Shown here: positions 46,601 to 56,337 of the stretch, one piece after another
Layout of the letters: each line of letters opens with the position of its first letter
Position numbering within the stretch: position 1 is the first letter of the stretch
Assembly: GCF_002934665.1 (NCBI RefSeq)
Contig: NZ_NIRS01000001.1
Location: forward strand, 124,001 to 188,000
DNA length: 64,000 bases
Source of the DNA: Pseudomonas laurylsulfatiphila
Lineage (GTDB): Bacteria > Pseudomonadota > Gammaproteobacteria > Pseudomonadales > Pseudomonadaceae
Direction of reading: 5' to 3'
The notes under the pieces: generated by a model
Told to the model about the DNA's origin: nothing
What the model saw: only the letters and a program-made list of their open reading frames with translations
Database searches by the model: none
Translations under genes and position numbers: made by a program

Positions 46601-48504
46601 TGATCAAGACCACCGGCGCTGCCGCGGTCAAAGCGTTGGGCCTGTACCTGGTGAGCCCCGGCAACGCAAAGGCCGGGCCGCAGATCCTCTATGCCCCTTA
46701 CCACCCTGGCGGCTCGCCTTTTATCGAATTCGACACTGAGGCCAGCCTTGTCTCGGCGCTGAACACCCCGGGGCCCTTGCAGGACCTATTGCTACGACGC
46801 CTTCCAGACAGCGAGCAGTCCGCCTTCCGCAACCTGTTCAGCTCAACCGTTGGACAGTTGAGTGAGATCACCCTCGGGTCCAGCCCCATCGACGGCAACT
46901 TGCTCACCCAGCTATACCACGACAACACCCGACTGCTGTCGCAAATGCTTGGCAGCCAGTTACACGCGGCAAGCCAGGCGGACTGGGAGGCCGTCAAACA
47001 CCTGTTCGGCGCCAACATCCACCGCATCCTCGGCCTGTTGCCGGGCAAACTCGCTTATGCACAGTTTCTCTGGAACGCCTACAAGGATGCCCTCCACTCC
47101 GCAGAAGCCCTGCAGGATCATCACTGGAAAGTTGCGCTGGAGGAGTTCATCGCCGGTGCGGCGCAACTCATCACACTGGGCAGGCTGTCGCTCGAAGGAT
47201 GGACCGACACGGCCCAGGCAACCCAGGAAAACCCGGGCGCACCGGTCGCCACACCGATCATCGCGCCAAAGTGGTCCGAAATCGACTCGACGGCACCGCT
47301 GCGTACGCGGCTGCAACCGTTCGAAACCACGGTCGAACTCAAGAACCTGACGAAAAACAGCGCTGACGGCACCTACCTCGATGCGGCGAGCAAAAAAACC
47401 TACGCCCCCATCGCCGGCAAGGTCTACGACGTAGACAAGACCGGACCGGCCTGGCGAATGATCAAGGACAAGGAACAAGGCCCCGTATTGCTGACGGCGC
47501 CAGACAAGCAACTGGTGATCGACCCGGACATCCATACGGTGCACTTCGGCAAGGCCATGTCGAAAATGCACAACCAGTTTGCTCATGCCCGTATCGCCGG
47601 GGAGGTGCTGAACATCGAGGCCCGGGGGATGGAAGACATTCGCGCCCGGCATCCCGAAAAAGCCCGAATGATCGTGCAGGCCATCGACATGGCGCGCTAT
47701 TACGCGTTCAACAGTTTGCACAACATGACGCAACTGCGCAGATTCGTCCCCGGTACCCGGCTGGACACCTTCCTCAAAGATTTCTTTGGTGTCGGCCAGG
47801 TCAACGCAGCGCTGCTCGACAAGATCAAGGACGCCATCCTCCCCATCTGCAACGCGCTGGTCGACCCTGATGAAGACTGGATGAACTCCCATCGTTTTGT
47901 CGTGGGTTCAAACCGGGCCCCGCAGGACAACCTCATCGCGTTTGTCCTGGACAAGGACCGACAGCGCCACGTGCATTTCACCGAAAGGTTCTTCGATCAA
48001 CAACTCGACTGGTACAAATCCTGTCTGACGGAACCCTTCAACGTCGACGGCCACAGCCAGGCCGCCACGCTGATACACGAATTCGCTCACCTGTTTTCCG
48101 CGGCCGTGGACATTGCATACCTTGAAGCCCGGCGCCCTTTCAGCGACCTGGTAGCGCCGATCACGGCCTACGGTGAAGCCATGAAACAGTCCCAACTGAA
48201 ATTCCAGCGCGAAGCCTTGTCGCTGAACACGCCGAAGGAGGAACTGTTTGCGCGTTGGAACAGCAGCCTGCAATCGTGGATCAGCCTGGATTCGATCCCG
48301 GAGTCTTATCACGTCGGCAAGGCCATTCTGAGGTTAACGGGCAGCAGAACCATGGACGGAGCACGGGAAGCATTCCTGGACGGGCAAAATGCGAACTTCA
48401 GGGCTGACGTCATTTTGCACAATGCCGATTCGCTCGCGTTCCTGATCTGCGAAATGGGCCGGCAACTGGACCCGGTGCCAGTCACATCGGCCTCCGGAAA
48501 CTGA
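43672..48504 (+). CDS. Giant toxin-like protein (dermonecrotic-toxin-domain type) with C-terminal aspzincin-like metalloprotease signature
   Basis: 1610 residues from ATG 43672; the ribosome-binding site is weak (GAACGAGA). No signal peptide, RTX or repeat block is visible. The body is largely alpha-helical and resembles the long pseudomonad proteins annotated with a dermonecrotic toxin domain: two related segments, SHAFLYTPTEGLQVLKDYQD and GRTILWTPAEGLEVFDNISR, sit near residues 380 and 645. Residues ~1280-1610 form a separate domain ending with H1469-E-F-A-H1473 (IHEFAH), D1480-x-x-Y1483 (VDIAYLE) and HNADSLAFLI, the order of zinc ligands and of the terminal NADS motif of M35-type aspzincins. 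Secretion route and target are unknown. Confidence 0.8.
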   Translation: MTTPVTPLFFPEALTMPGLWRELGQTHGLTQKDFEWFSHIELASQALRDEQTPPMLAKKILLKIPGQDPVTLAGSFLLTATPDDNGVILYTSYAGIQKFTSRSVLTEHLAARLKVANEDDELLAFMALSQRKTVVAADDIGLEFQTIEGDVFEDQRTTLSRHQQLNDQALLDELKALPSLTSLLDALLAEQLTVSFPGVDQSQTRVNFYLAATAGNEDASRPSRPWVNSLSLSDAVLLHYRHQRWPTGQTHEFSHPKKSPANADQGHWETAVTTVSGKLVSLLIGKLEHYWDAASANGASRRALFGRAIADQARVQLLLKREAGIITPEQSQDLHALISTATRTNTSMTVETVRLWEYQANYVELAGSLMVSASHAFLYTPTEGLQVLKDYQDLRDTVRSKFGAAGHEDELYGLLSLDERQRFIGFDRPNVTGEAISGAIFSKLFDAIVTKQLQNTEYSLQVFRHSDGAVDIRALFDKALDIRSMINERLLTLESDGRWSTRPVLSGDQHPSMVLADTAAAFVKSFSDIETLISADVAAQPIASLALQRVYLENLQPRLAHALSVGIRGEASLRTLGATLADADRAIVDTVFNPDQAERHNRRSLKGFRPDAYSLTLERSGLRDLLPLAHCLLLTERGGLDPSHSGRTILWTPAEGLEVFDNISRARQELNRRLLDPQQRMALLENLTPSQRVFHQRYSLGALRLIEGSALEQVARSSIDHFLARCEHARSLDLNDTKQKKALKALTTAGINTHLRRATSIARAITLQQSLPTWLGMAPLEDQRLHVELLEQYRNSVEEDKDYLHGITPLRSYVHGRLKTLLGNRFPAITLDPDDIQIIPDLNLTGPARSLTEFALNHVSVAQGSGFQVSSTTTQALPEGLDQAAVRQLMQSLNVVQSYAAQVTQTLSGATADAEGRMQRFVKQLPWQLLQHAHELKLLQRLSSSAFDLLRQVLDMPDATARAAVQGAHAIARPLELIKTTGAAAVKALGLYLVSPGNAKAGPQILYAPYHPGGSPFIEFDTEASLVSALNTPGPLQDLLLRRLPDSEQSAFRNLFSSTVGQLSEITLGSSPIDGNLLTQLYHDNTRLLSQMLGSQLHAASQADWEAVKHLFGANIHRILGLLPGKLAYAQFLWNAYKDALHSAEALQDHHWKVALEEFIAGAAQLITLGRLSLEGWTDTAQATQENPGAPVATPIIAPKWSEIDSTAPLRTRLQPFETTVELKNLTKNSADGTYLDAASKKTYAPIAGKVYDVDKTGPAWRMIKDKEQGPVLLTAPDKQLVIDPDIHTVHFGKAMSKMHNQFAHARIAGEVLNIEARGMEDIRARHPEKARMIVQAIDMARYYAFNSLHNMTQLRRFVPGTRLDTFLKDFFGVGQVNAALLDKIKDAILPICNALVDPDEDWMNSHRFVVGSNRAPQDNLIAFVLDKDRQRHVHFTERFFDQQLDWYKSCLTEPFNVDGHSQAATLIHEFAHLFSAAVDIAYLEARRPFSDLVAPITAYGEAMKQSQLKFQREALSLNTPKEELFARWNSSLQSWISLDSIPESYHVGKAILRLTGSRTMDGAREAFLDGQNANFRADVILHNADSLAFLICEMGRQLDPVPVTSASGN

Positions 48505-48519
48505 TCCTGGCATCACAAA

Positions 48520-48541
48520 GCGCAGATCCCCGGATCTGCGC
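48520..48541 (+). terminator. Hairpin after the toxin-like gene
   Basis: GCGCAGATCC and GGATCTGCGC form a perfect 10-bp stem with a 2-base loop 16 bp after the stop. The first T-runs lie about 30 bp farther, so efficiency is unclear. Confidence 0.5.
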
Positions 48542-48668
48542 AGCACATCGGCCGCGATGGCACTGTGATGAATTTTTTGATCTTTTTTTCACGCGCCCTA
48601 TGGATACTGCAAGCCGACAACAGGCTATCCAGAGGCAAAGCGTTGAAAAAAAGTTACACATTGATAGT

Positions 48669-48693
48669 TAAATGCCATGACTGATGTTCTCGC
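48669..48693 (+). promoter_or_regulatory. Possible PvdS-type (iron-starvation) promoter before the FecR gene
   Basis: TAAAT at 48669-48673 is followed 17 bp later by CGC; the PvdS box is TAAAT-N16/17-CGT, so only the last base differs. It is weak evidence by itself. Confidence 0.3.
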
Positions 48694-48736
48694 AGACTGC
48701 CCCCAAGGTTAGAATGCACGAAATCAGGATGAGCCA

Positions 48737-49738
48737 ATGACCGAACACACGCTCTCGGAAGCCGACTACGACGCCATCACCGATGCCGCTGCGCATTGGT
48801 GTATGCGTCTGCACGCCAATGACTGCACAGAGCAGGAGCGCCACGCGTTCGAACAATGGCGTGATGCACATCCGCTCCATGCCTTCGAGTACGAAGCGAT
48901 GCTGGAAATATGGGATGTCGCCGGCGACCTGCCCCGCCCCGAGCCCGTCCTGCCGCTGGTTCGCCCTCAACCCGAAGCCCCGTGGCGCCGCCTGGCCATT
49001 GCCGCGGCAGTCTGTGCCCTGGCGCTGCCTTTGGCCGGTTATGGCGGCTGGCACCTGGGCTGGGTACCGAACGCGTACCAGCATTTCGAAACCACCGACA
49101 ATGTTCGCACGGTCACCTTGAAAGATGGCAGCCAGGTGGAACTGAACCTGGGCAGCGAGCTGACGTACAGCAACTACAAGGATCAGCGGCAGGTCACGCT
49201 GAAAAAAGGCGAAGCCTTCTTCAAGGTCAGCCATGACACCCGCCATCCGTTTGTGGTCAAGGCCGCCGAAGGCCGGGTTCGCGTGACCGGCACCCAATTC
49301 AACGTCTGGATGTATGAAGACCAGGTCAAGGTCAATCTGATCGAGGGTTCGGTACTGGTCAGCAGCAACACCGACCTGCCCGGCGACGGCTTGCGCCTCG
49401 ACCCGGCGATGCAGGCCAGTTACCGCCGCGGCGACTTCACTCCCCGCATCAGCCAGACCTATGACAATGACAGTTCGCTGGCCTGGCGCCAGGGCAAGCT
49501 GGTGCTCGACGATCTGGCACTGAGCGATGCGCTGCCATTGATCAATCGCTACCTGGACAAACCGCTGATGGTCGCCGACAACAGCACCGGTTCGATCCAT
49601 ATCGGTGGCATCTACAACATCAAAGAGATCAACGGCCTGGTGAAGTCCCTGCCGCGGGTCCTGCCGGTCTACCTGACCCGCAATGACAACGGCAATCTGG
49701 TGGTCAACGCGATCCCGCAAAAGACCCCGAAAAGCTGA
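48737..49738 (+). CDS. FecR-family anti-sigma / sigma regulator, FpvR candidate
   Basis: 333 residues in FecR layout: cytoplasmic anti-sigma part with AAHWCMRLHANDCTEQERHA and FEQWRDAHPLHAFEYEAMLE, one membrane helix at about 86-106, and a periplasmic FecR domain (VRTVTLKDGSQVELNLGSEL, KKGEAFFKVSHDTRHPFVVK, VRVTGTQFNVWMY). A C-terminal STN-like region (LALSDALPLINRYLDKPLMV) contacts the TonB receptor. No ECF sigma gene is next to it. Convergence with pvdQ suggests the pyoverdine regulator FpvR, which restrains PvdS and FpvI; this identification is by position and length only. Confidence 0.85.
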   Translation: MTEHTLSEADYDAITDAAAHWCMRLHANDCTEQERHAFEQWRDAHPLHAFEYEAMLEIWDVAGDLPRPEPVLPLVRPQPEAPWRRLAIAAAVCALALPLAGYGGWHLGWVPNAYQHFETTDNVRTVTLKDGSQVELNLGSELTYSNYKDQRQVTLKKGEAFFKVSHDTRHPFVVKAAEGRVRVTGTQFNVWMYEDQVKVNLIEGSVLVSSNTDLPGDGLRLDPAMQASYRRGDFTPRISQTYDNDSSLAWRQGKLVLDDLALSDALPLINRYLDKPLMVADNSTGSIHIGGIYNIKEINGLVKSLPRVLPVYLTRNDNGNLVVNAIPQKTPKS

Positions 49739-49772
49739 AAAGGCCGCCACCCTTGCGGGGTGCGGCCTTCAG
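49737..49772 (-). terminator. Shared terminator between fecR-type gene and pvdQ
   Basis: AAGGCCG...CGGCCTT stem extended by CACCC/GGGTG; on the minus strand it ends in TTTT, so it best serves pvdQ. It lies between convergent genes. Confidence 0.7.
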
Positions 49773-49795
49773 CGTTCCAGTAAAACCCCACTACC

Positions 49796-52144
49796 TCAAT
49801 GCGCGGCGACCTTGGCATCCTGCTGGCGGATCGTCTGTACCTGATACTGCGGATCGGACGTGATCTGCTGCTCGGTGAACGGCAGCACGCTCCATTGCTT
49901 CTGCGAAAAGGCCTGCGTCTGATCCCGTGAAAATTTCGAAGCTGGGTCACTCGACAACGAGAACGCCAGCAGCCCCTTGGCTTGAGGTCCGTTTTCGTCG
50001 AAGGTCACCACTTGCAGGTAACTCGTGCCACTGACCACCTCACGCTTGCCATCGCTGCGCGGCACGCTCTGGATCGCGTTGTATACCCCCAGCGTACCTG
50101 GCCCGCCATGGATCGGCGTCTGTTGCCCGCCGCTGCTGACCACCTGGATGTCGCCCCAGCGAGTGTCCGGCTTGAGGCCTGAGGCCTTGACCTGCTCAGC
50201 CGAAGCCAGCATCGCTGTGCGTAGCGCCTTCGCCACTGGCGGGAGATCGACTGCGAGTCCACTCGGGGTGTGTTGCGGGTCCTGCGGATCGAACGCCACG
50301 CGCCATACGTCCGGCACCGGCTCCAATGCCTCCATGACATTCTGGAAGTGCACAAAACCCAGACCGCTGCCCAGGTTGGCCTTGCGGTCCCAGGCCTTGA
50401 GGCTGGCACACAGTGGCGCGAGGGTTCTGGCATCGGCACCGAGATCCTTCGCGCAGAATTGCAGCATGTCCGGCATCACTTGAGCCGCCTGATAGACCTG
50501 ATCGTCCATGACCATGTGCTGCAAGTCCGCCACCGCGACCTTGCCGGCCCCGGTCAGCGTACTCAAACGGTCCAGGGCAAAGCGTGAACGCAGGCCCAAA
50601 GGCTGACCGTCCTGGCTGATCAGCGGCGAATAGCCGGTCAGCGGTTGCGCCGGATTGGCCATCCACGCCGAATCGTTGGAGTGCTGGACAAAATCCTTGC
50701 GCAGCAGCTGCGGCAGCTTGTCCGCCGCATAGATGCCCTGTTGTGGCGCCTGCGGGTCGCTGTCCCAGGCACAGGCGCTGTTGGAGCCGTCAAGAATGAT
50801 CATCTGCAGGCCGATCCGCGGATCGCTGCATTGCGCCAGCTTGTCGACGCTGACGTTGGGCACCACCGAGAGGTTCATGTACAGCGTCTGCCCCTGATCG
50901 TCCGCCGCCAGGGTGTTGACCCACGGAATGCCCTGGATCCTGTGCACCGAGTCCTGGAAGTCCTTGAGGTTTTCGGCGCGGTTCATCGCGTACCACTGCT
51001 GCAGGACGCGATCGTTATCCAGGTTGGCGTCGCGCAGGCTGAAGGCGTATTGATGATCCCAATCCAGTTTTCCCGGCCATTGCACCACCGGACCGAACTT
51101 CGAGCTGTAGACCACGCGGGTAATCGCCTGGACCTGCCCGTCCGCCTGCCTGACGTTGACCGTCACGGTCTGCTGGTCCATCGGCAAGGACTGGCCGTCG
51201 AGCAGGTAACGGGTCGAATCCTTTGGATCGAGTTGCAGGCGGTACAGCGTGAAATGCCTGGACGAATCCACGGTGTGGGTCCAGGCCAGATGTTGATTGA
51301 AACCGATGTTGATCAGCGGCAGGCCGGGCAACGCCGCGCCCATCACATCCAGCTTGCCGGGAATAGTCAGGTGCATCTGATAAAAACGCATGCCGCCCAC
51401 CCACGGGAAGTGCGGGTTGGCCAGCAACATGCCGCGTCCGTTAAAGGAACGTTCGCTGCCGATCGCGACCGCGTTGCTGCCGCGGTCCAGGGCAAACCGT
51501 TGCATGCGCGTGGCGGCCTCCTGGAACGCTGCCTGGGCGTTCGACGCACCGGCCACGGCTTGGGGCGGCATGGCACCGGCCAGGGCTTCGGCGAACTGGC
51601 CGACACCCCCTTCGACCAACAGGCGCCGGGTCAGCTTGACCAGATCCGACGGGGTGATGTCCCGCACCCAATCGCCCTGGCACTGTTGCGGCAGACCCTG
51701 GGCGCGACGTTCGCTCAGGGAACGGTTGAACCCCGCCACATAGCCTTCAATCAACTCACGAACCGGCGGAGTCTGGGCCTGCCAGAAACCGGCGACGGCT
51801 TGCGGGGTGTTGAGCCAGGTGAAGAACAGATCACTGACCAGGTTCTCACGCGCCTCGACGGTGAACTGATCCGGTCCGAAATAGCGCGAGCGCTCGCCGT
51901 TCACCGTAGTGATCTCGTTCGCCAGCAGGCACAGGTTGTCCTGGGCGTAGGCATAGCCGATGCCATAGCCCAGCCCGCGCTCGTTGTCGGCGCGGATGTG
52001 CGGCACGCCGAAACTGGTTCGGCGGATGTCCGCGCTCGTTGGCGCAGGCGTATCGCTCGCGCTCGCCGCAAGGCTCAACCCCAGGCTCAACCCCAGAGTC
52101 ACACCCGCCAGGCTCAACCTGGTTAACTGGCTGGAAATAATCAC
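49796..52144 (-). CDS. pvdQ: Acyl-homoserine-lactone acylase / pyoverdine maturation acylase
   Basis: 782 residues if GTG 52144 is the start; AGGAG is only one base before it, so the exact start is uncertain. A signal peptide ends near AASASD. It is an Ntn-hydrolase precursor: alpha chain, a spacer, then the autocatalytic Gly222-Ser223 in ALDRGSNAVAIG, where Ser223 becomes the N-terminal nucleophile of the beta chain. ANPHFPWVGGMRFYQMHLTI, GFNQHLAWTHTVDSSRHFTL and RVVYSSKFGPVVQ are conserved in PvdQ. It removes the fatty acid from the pyoverdine precursor in the periplasm and also cleaves long-chain AHL signals. Confidence 0.92.
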   Translation of the reverse strand: MIISSQLTRLSLAGVTLGLSLGLSLAASASDTPAPTSADIRRTSFGVPHIRADNERGLGYGIGYAYAQDNLCLLANEITTVNGERSRYFGPDQFTVEARENLVSDLFFTWLNTPQAVAGFWQAQTPPVRELIEGYVAGFNRSLSERRAQGLPQQCQGDWVRDITPSDLVKLTRRLLVEGGVGQFAEALAGAMPPQAVAGASNAQAAFQEAATRMQRFALDRGSNAVAIGSERSFNGRGMLLANPHFPWVGGMRFYQMHLTIPGKLDVMGAALPGLPLINIGFNQHLAWTHTVDSSRHFTLYRLQLDPKDSTRYLLDGQSLPMDQQTVTVNVRQADGQVQAITRVVYSSKFGPVVQWPGKLDWDHQYAFSLRDANLDNDRVLQQWYAMNRAENLKDFQDSVHRIQGIPWVNTLAADDQGQTLYMNLSVVPNVSVDKLAQCSDPRIGLQMIILDGSNSACAWDSDPQAPQQGIYAADKLPQLLRKDFVQHSNDSAWMANPAQPLTGYSPLISQDGQPLGLRSRFALDRLSTLTGAGKVAVADLQHMVMDDQVYQAAQVMPDMLQFCAKDLGADARTLAPLCASLKAWDRKANLGSGLGFVHFQNVMEALEPVPDVWRVAFDPQDPQHTPSGLAVDLPPVAKALRTAMLASAEQVKASGLKPDTRWGDIQVVSSGGQQTPIHGGPGTLGVYNAIQSVPRSDGKREVVSGTSYLQVVTFDENGPQAKGLLAFSLSSDPASKFSRDQTQAFSQKQWSVLPFTEQQITSDPQYQVQTIRQQDAKVAAH

Positions 52145-52214
52145 GCTCGCTCCTGATCGAAAAAACGATGGCCACTGTTGCGCGCACCCACGCGCGCAGT
52201 GCCTCCCTGTAGGG

Positions 52215-52237
52215 ACGAAGCTCACATCAATAATTTA
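52215..52237 (-). promoter_or_regulatory. Candidate PvdS iron-starvation box upstream of pvdQ
   Basis: On the minus strand CCTAAATT is followed by CGT; TAAAT and CGT are separated by 15 bp, one less than the usual 16-17. It sits about 70 bp before the start codon of pvdQ, which in pseudomonads belongs to the PvdS regulon. Confidence 0.45.
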
Positions 52238-52394
52238 GGGTTTTGCCGCGCATTGGCGTGCGAACTGACAGGCTGATCACACGACGTCGACAAAATTTCT
52301 ACATTTGAGCCTTCATGATTTGGGGAGCTCATACGTCTAGACATGCAAGAGCGCCCCATTTTTCCTGATCAGGCTCTGAAAAGGAGTTTTGCCA

Positions 52395-52766
52395 ATGTAC
52401 AACTCGCAACTGCCAATGGACGGTAGCAACGCGCCAAAGGGTACTTCCATGGGAGTCGGCGCGTTCGAGCCGCGTACCGATCGCCACGGTAACGAGCGGA
52501 TCCGGATCCTGCTCAAGAGCTATGGCCTGCGCACCAGCCTGATCCGCCTGAAAGTCATCGATGCCCTGCTGACGGCCGCCGAAAGCGACCGCAGTCTTGG
52601 CGTGCGTGGCGTGCACAGCCAATTGCTGGAACTGGACATTCCCCTGTCCTTTCTCAGCGTGCGCGAAGTGCTCAAGCGCTTGTGCATTGAAGGCGTGATT
52701 GTCCTGAACCCCGACAAAAGCTACAGCCTGCATCCACAGGCTGCCGCCATCCTGCGCAACCCGTGA
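52395..52766 (+). CDS. Fur-superfamily-like winged-helix protein
   Basis: 123 residues from ATG 52395; AAGGAG is 8 nt upstream. RIRILLKSYGLRTSLIRLKV followed by IDALL, then GVRGVHSQLLELDIPLSFLS and VREVLKRLCIEGVI match the order of the Fur N-terminal winged helix (LK..GL..T..R..IL, then ...S..TVYR.L..L...G). The metal-binding C-terminal domain and its His/Cys clusters are missing, so it probably does not sense metal by itself. Related pseudomonad proteins are labelled Fe2+/Zn2+ uptake regulation protein. Confidence 0.72.
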   Translation: MYNSQLPMDGSNAPKGTSMGVGAFEPRTDRHGNERIRILLKSYGLRTSLIRLKVIDALLTAAESDRSLGVRGVHSQLLELDIPLSFLSVREVLKRLCIEGVIVLNPDKSYSLHPQAAAILRNP

Positions 52767-52774
52767 GCGAATGA

Positions 52775-52963
52775 TCAGGGCTTGACCTTGCGGCGCATCA
52801 CACCATTGATGACTACCACAATCACCGCCACGCCAATGGCGATGTACTGGAACATTTTTTCGCTGATGACGCCGGTGTTCTGCAACCAGGAAAGGCCAAA
52901 CATGATCCCCAGCACCACCAGGGAGATCAGAATCGAGTATTTCAAACGTTGCGACTGAGTCAT
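52775..52963 (-). CDS. Small two-helix membrane protein, 62 aa
   Basis: 62 residues from ATG 52963 (AGGAA 8 nt upstream). Two hydrophobic helices, YSILISLVVLGIMFGLSWL and YIAIGVAVIVVVINGVM, with a basic tail RRKVKP that should stay in the cytoplasm. No family is recognised. It converges with the Fur-like gene, the stops being 9 bp apart. Confidence 0.75.
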   Translation of the reverse strand: MTQSQRLKYSILISLVVLGIMFGLSWLQNTGVISEKMFQYIAIGVAVIVVVINGVMRRKVKP

Positions 52964-53122
52964 TGCGGGTTCCTGAACCTGAAGAAAATGTATCCGATTT
53001 GTATCAAGACGCTTGCCAAGCACATACCCTGTTTCGGGGATAAGCGGCTACAAGCGGGGTCTCATGTTACAGCCGATGAAGAGTTTTAGCTTCATTGCGG
53101 CGATAACCATGAGGACTTTCAA

Positions 53123-53260
53123 ATGTTGCGTCGAATCACATTGCTGATTCCCCTGCTGGCCATCCTGACCCTGAGCGGTTGCATTGTTTTCCCCCATGGG
53201 GGCTGGCATCACGATCACTACTACGACCATGGCGGACCGGGGTACTACCCGCATCGTTAA
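53123..53260 (+). CDS. Very small lipoprotein, 45 aa, His/Tyr-rich
   Basis: MLRRITLLIPLLAILTLSGC is a complete lipoprotein signal with lipobox LSGC (Cys20 lipidated), leaving a mature part of only 26 residues: IVFPHGGWHHDHYYDHGGPG YYPHR, rich in His, Tyr and Gly. GAGGA lies 7 nt before ATG 53123. The composition suggests metal binding or simply surface polarity; no function is known. It is too short for most automatic calls. Confidence 0.75.
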   Translation: MLRRITLLIPLLAILTLSGCIVFPHGGWHHDHYYDHGGPGYYPHR

Positions 53261-53267
53261 CCGCTGT

Positions 53268-55306
<2,039 letters not shown>

Positions 55307-55735
55307 GATAACGAATTATCTGTAGGAGCGCGTGCACCACCAAACAACGAGGTCGAGCGTTAGCTCGCCTCGCGGTGCACGCCCCATCGAGAGACCGATG
55401 GCGGCGGACTCTGTAGGAGCGAGCCTGCTCGCGAAAAACCTGAGAGCACCGCGGGGTGTCAGGCTCCCCGCATCATCGTTGACCTCCATCGCGAGCAAGC
55501 TCGCTCCTACAGGCCGGGCGGCGTTCCGTTTTTCCAAGTAACCCGCTGTAAAAGCGGAACCATAGGCGGCCGTTACCGCAGAAATGGATATGTACACCAC
55601 CAACAAATACGCCAGCCATGAGGCCGCCATCGCCAGCAAGCCGGCTCCTACAGGTATCGGTGTCCCCCGGGATTGCGTGAAGAACCTTTTTTGAACCCGG
55701 GGATCACGTAAACATGCGCCTACGGCATTTCAACC
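55307..55735. other. Composite repeat-rich intergenic region
   Basis: Contains, in order, a GTAGGAGCGCGTGC stretch with GGTGCACGC partner (55322-55383), a complete REP pair (55411-55512), a GTAAAAGCGGAACCATAGG-type block (about 55548-55620) and one lone REP arm (55627-55653, ending GCTCCTACAG). No coding frame with a ribosome-binding site or recognisable protein is seen. Confidence 0.6.
55411..55512. repeat. REP pair (GAGCGAGC type)
   Basis: CTGTAGGAGCGAGCCTGCTC facing CGAGCAAGCTCGCTCCTACA with a GC-rich inner hairpin (GCGGGGTG / CTCCCCGC). Confidence 0.87.
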
Positions 55736-55750
55736 TGACGTTTTTGTAAT
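55736..55750 (+). promoter_or_regulatory. CopR-type copper box upstream of the DUF411 gene
   Basis: TGACGTTTTTGTAAT fits the pseudomonad CopR motif I recall (TGACANNNTTNTNAT) with one mismatch. It is 140 bp before a gene for a predicted copper-associated protein, which supports it. Confidence 0.45.
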
Positions 55751-55890
55751 GTCCCCCTCATCTGCCTGACAGCACTGATCTACCATCATCGAACAGCCGA
55801 TCTTTGTAGTACTTCGAAACACTCCTTGAATGCCTGACCGGAAAAAAGGGTCAGAATGCGTTTTTTTGCCCGTTAGCCGAGACGAATCCC

Positions 55891-56337
55891 ATGCGAAACC
55901 CTCTGCGTCTGATCGCCCTGAGCGCCCTGTTTATGTCCTCCCTGGCCCAGGCCGCGGACCTCATTCCGATCGAGGTTCATCGCGACGCCAATTGTGGTTG
56001 CTGCAAAAAATGGATCAGCCATCTTGAAGCCAATGGTTTCAAGGTCGATGACCACGTCGAAGCCAACATGAGCAAGTTCAAGCAACAGCACGGCGTGCCG
56101 CCACGCCTGGCGTCGTGCCACACCGCGTTGATCAACGGCAAATTCGTCGAAGGTCACGTCCCGGCCGACCAGGTCCTGGCCTTGAGCAAGCGCGACGATC
56201 TGTTGGGCGTCGCGGCGCCCGGCATGCCCATGGGTTCGCCCGGCATGGAAATGGACGGCATGAGCGATGCCTATCAGGTCATCGGCCTGAAAAAGGACGG
56301 CACTGACCTGGTGGTCGCGGACTACCCCGCCCATTGA
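55891..56337 (+). CDS. DUF411 periplasmic metal-binding protein
   Basis: 148 residues with a signal peptide cut after SLAQA. The DUF411 core is present: IEVHRDANCGCCKKWISHLE (the NCGCC cluster at residues 34-38), VPPRLASCHTALINGKFVEG and GHVPADQVLAL, followed by a Met-rich stretch PGMPMGSPGMEMDGM that is typical of copper ligands. Members accompany copper-resistance genes, and a CopR-like box lies upstream. The next gene overlaps its stop codon by one base. Confidence 0.9.
   Translation: MRNPLRLIALSALFMSSLAQAADLIPIEVHRDANCGCCKKWISHLEANGFKVDDHVEANMSKFKQQHGVPPRLASCHTALINGKFVEGHVPADQVLALSKRDDLLGVAAPGMPMGSPGMEMDGMSDAYQVIGLKKDGTDLVVADYPAH

Noticed and set aside
50645..52126. Plus-strand frame opposite pvdQ
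   Set aside because: Shadow; rich in His/Gln/Arg as expected for an antisense reading, no ribosome-binding site.
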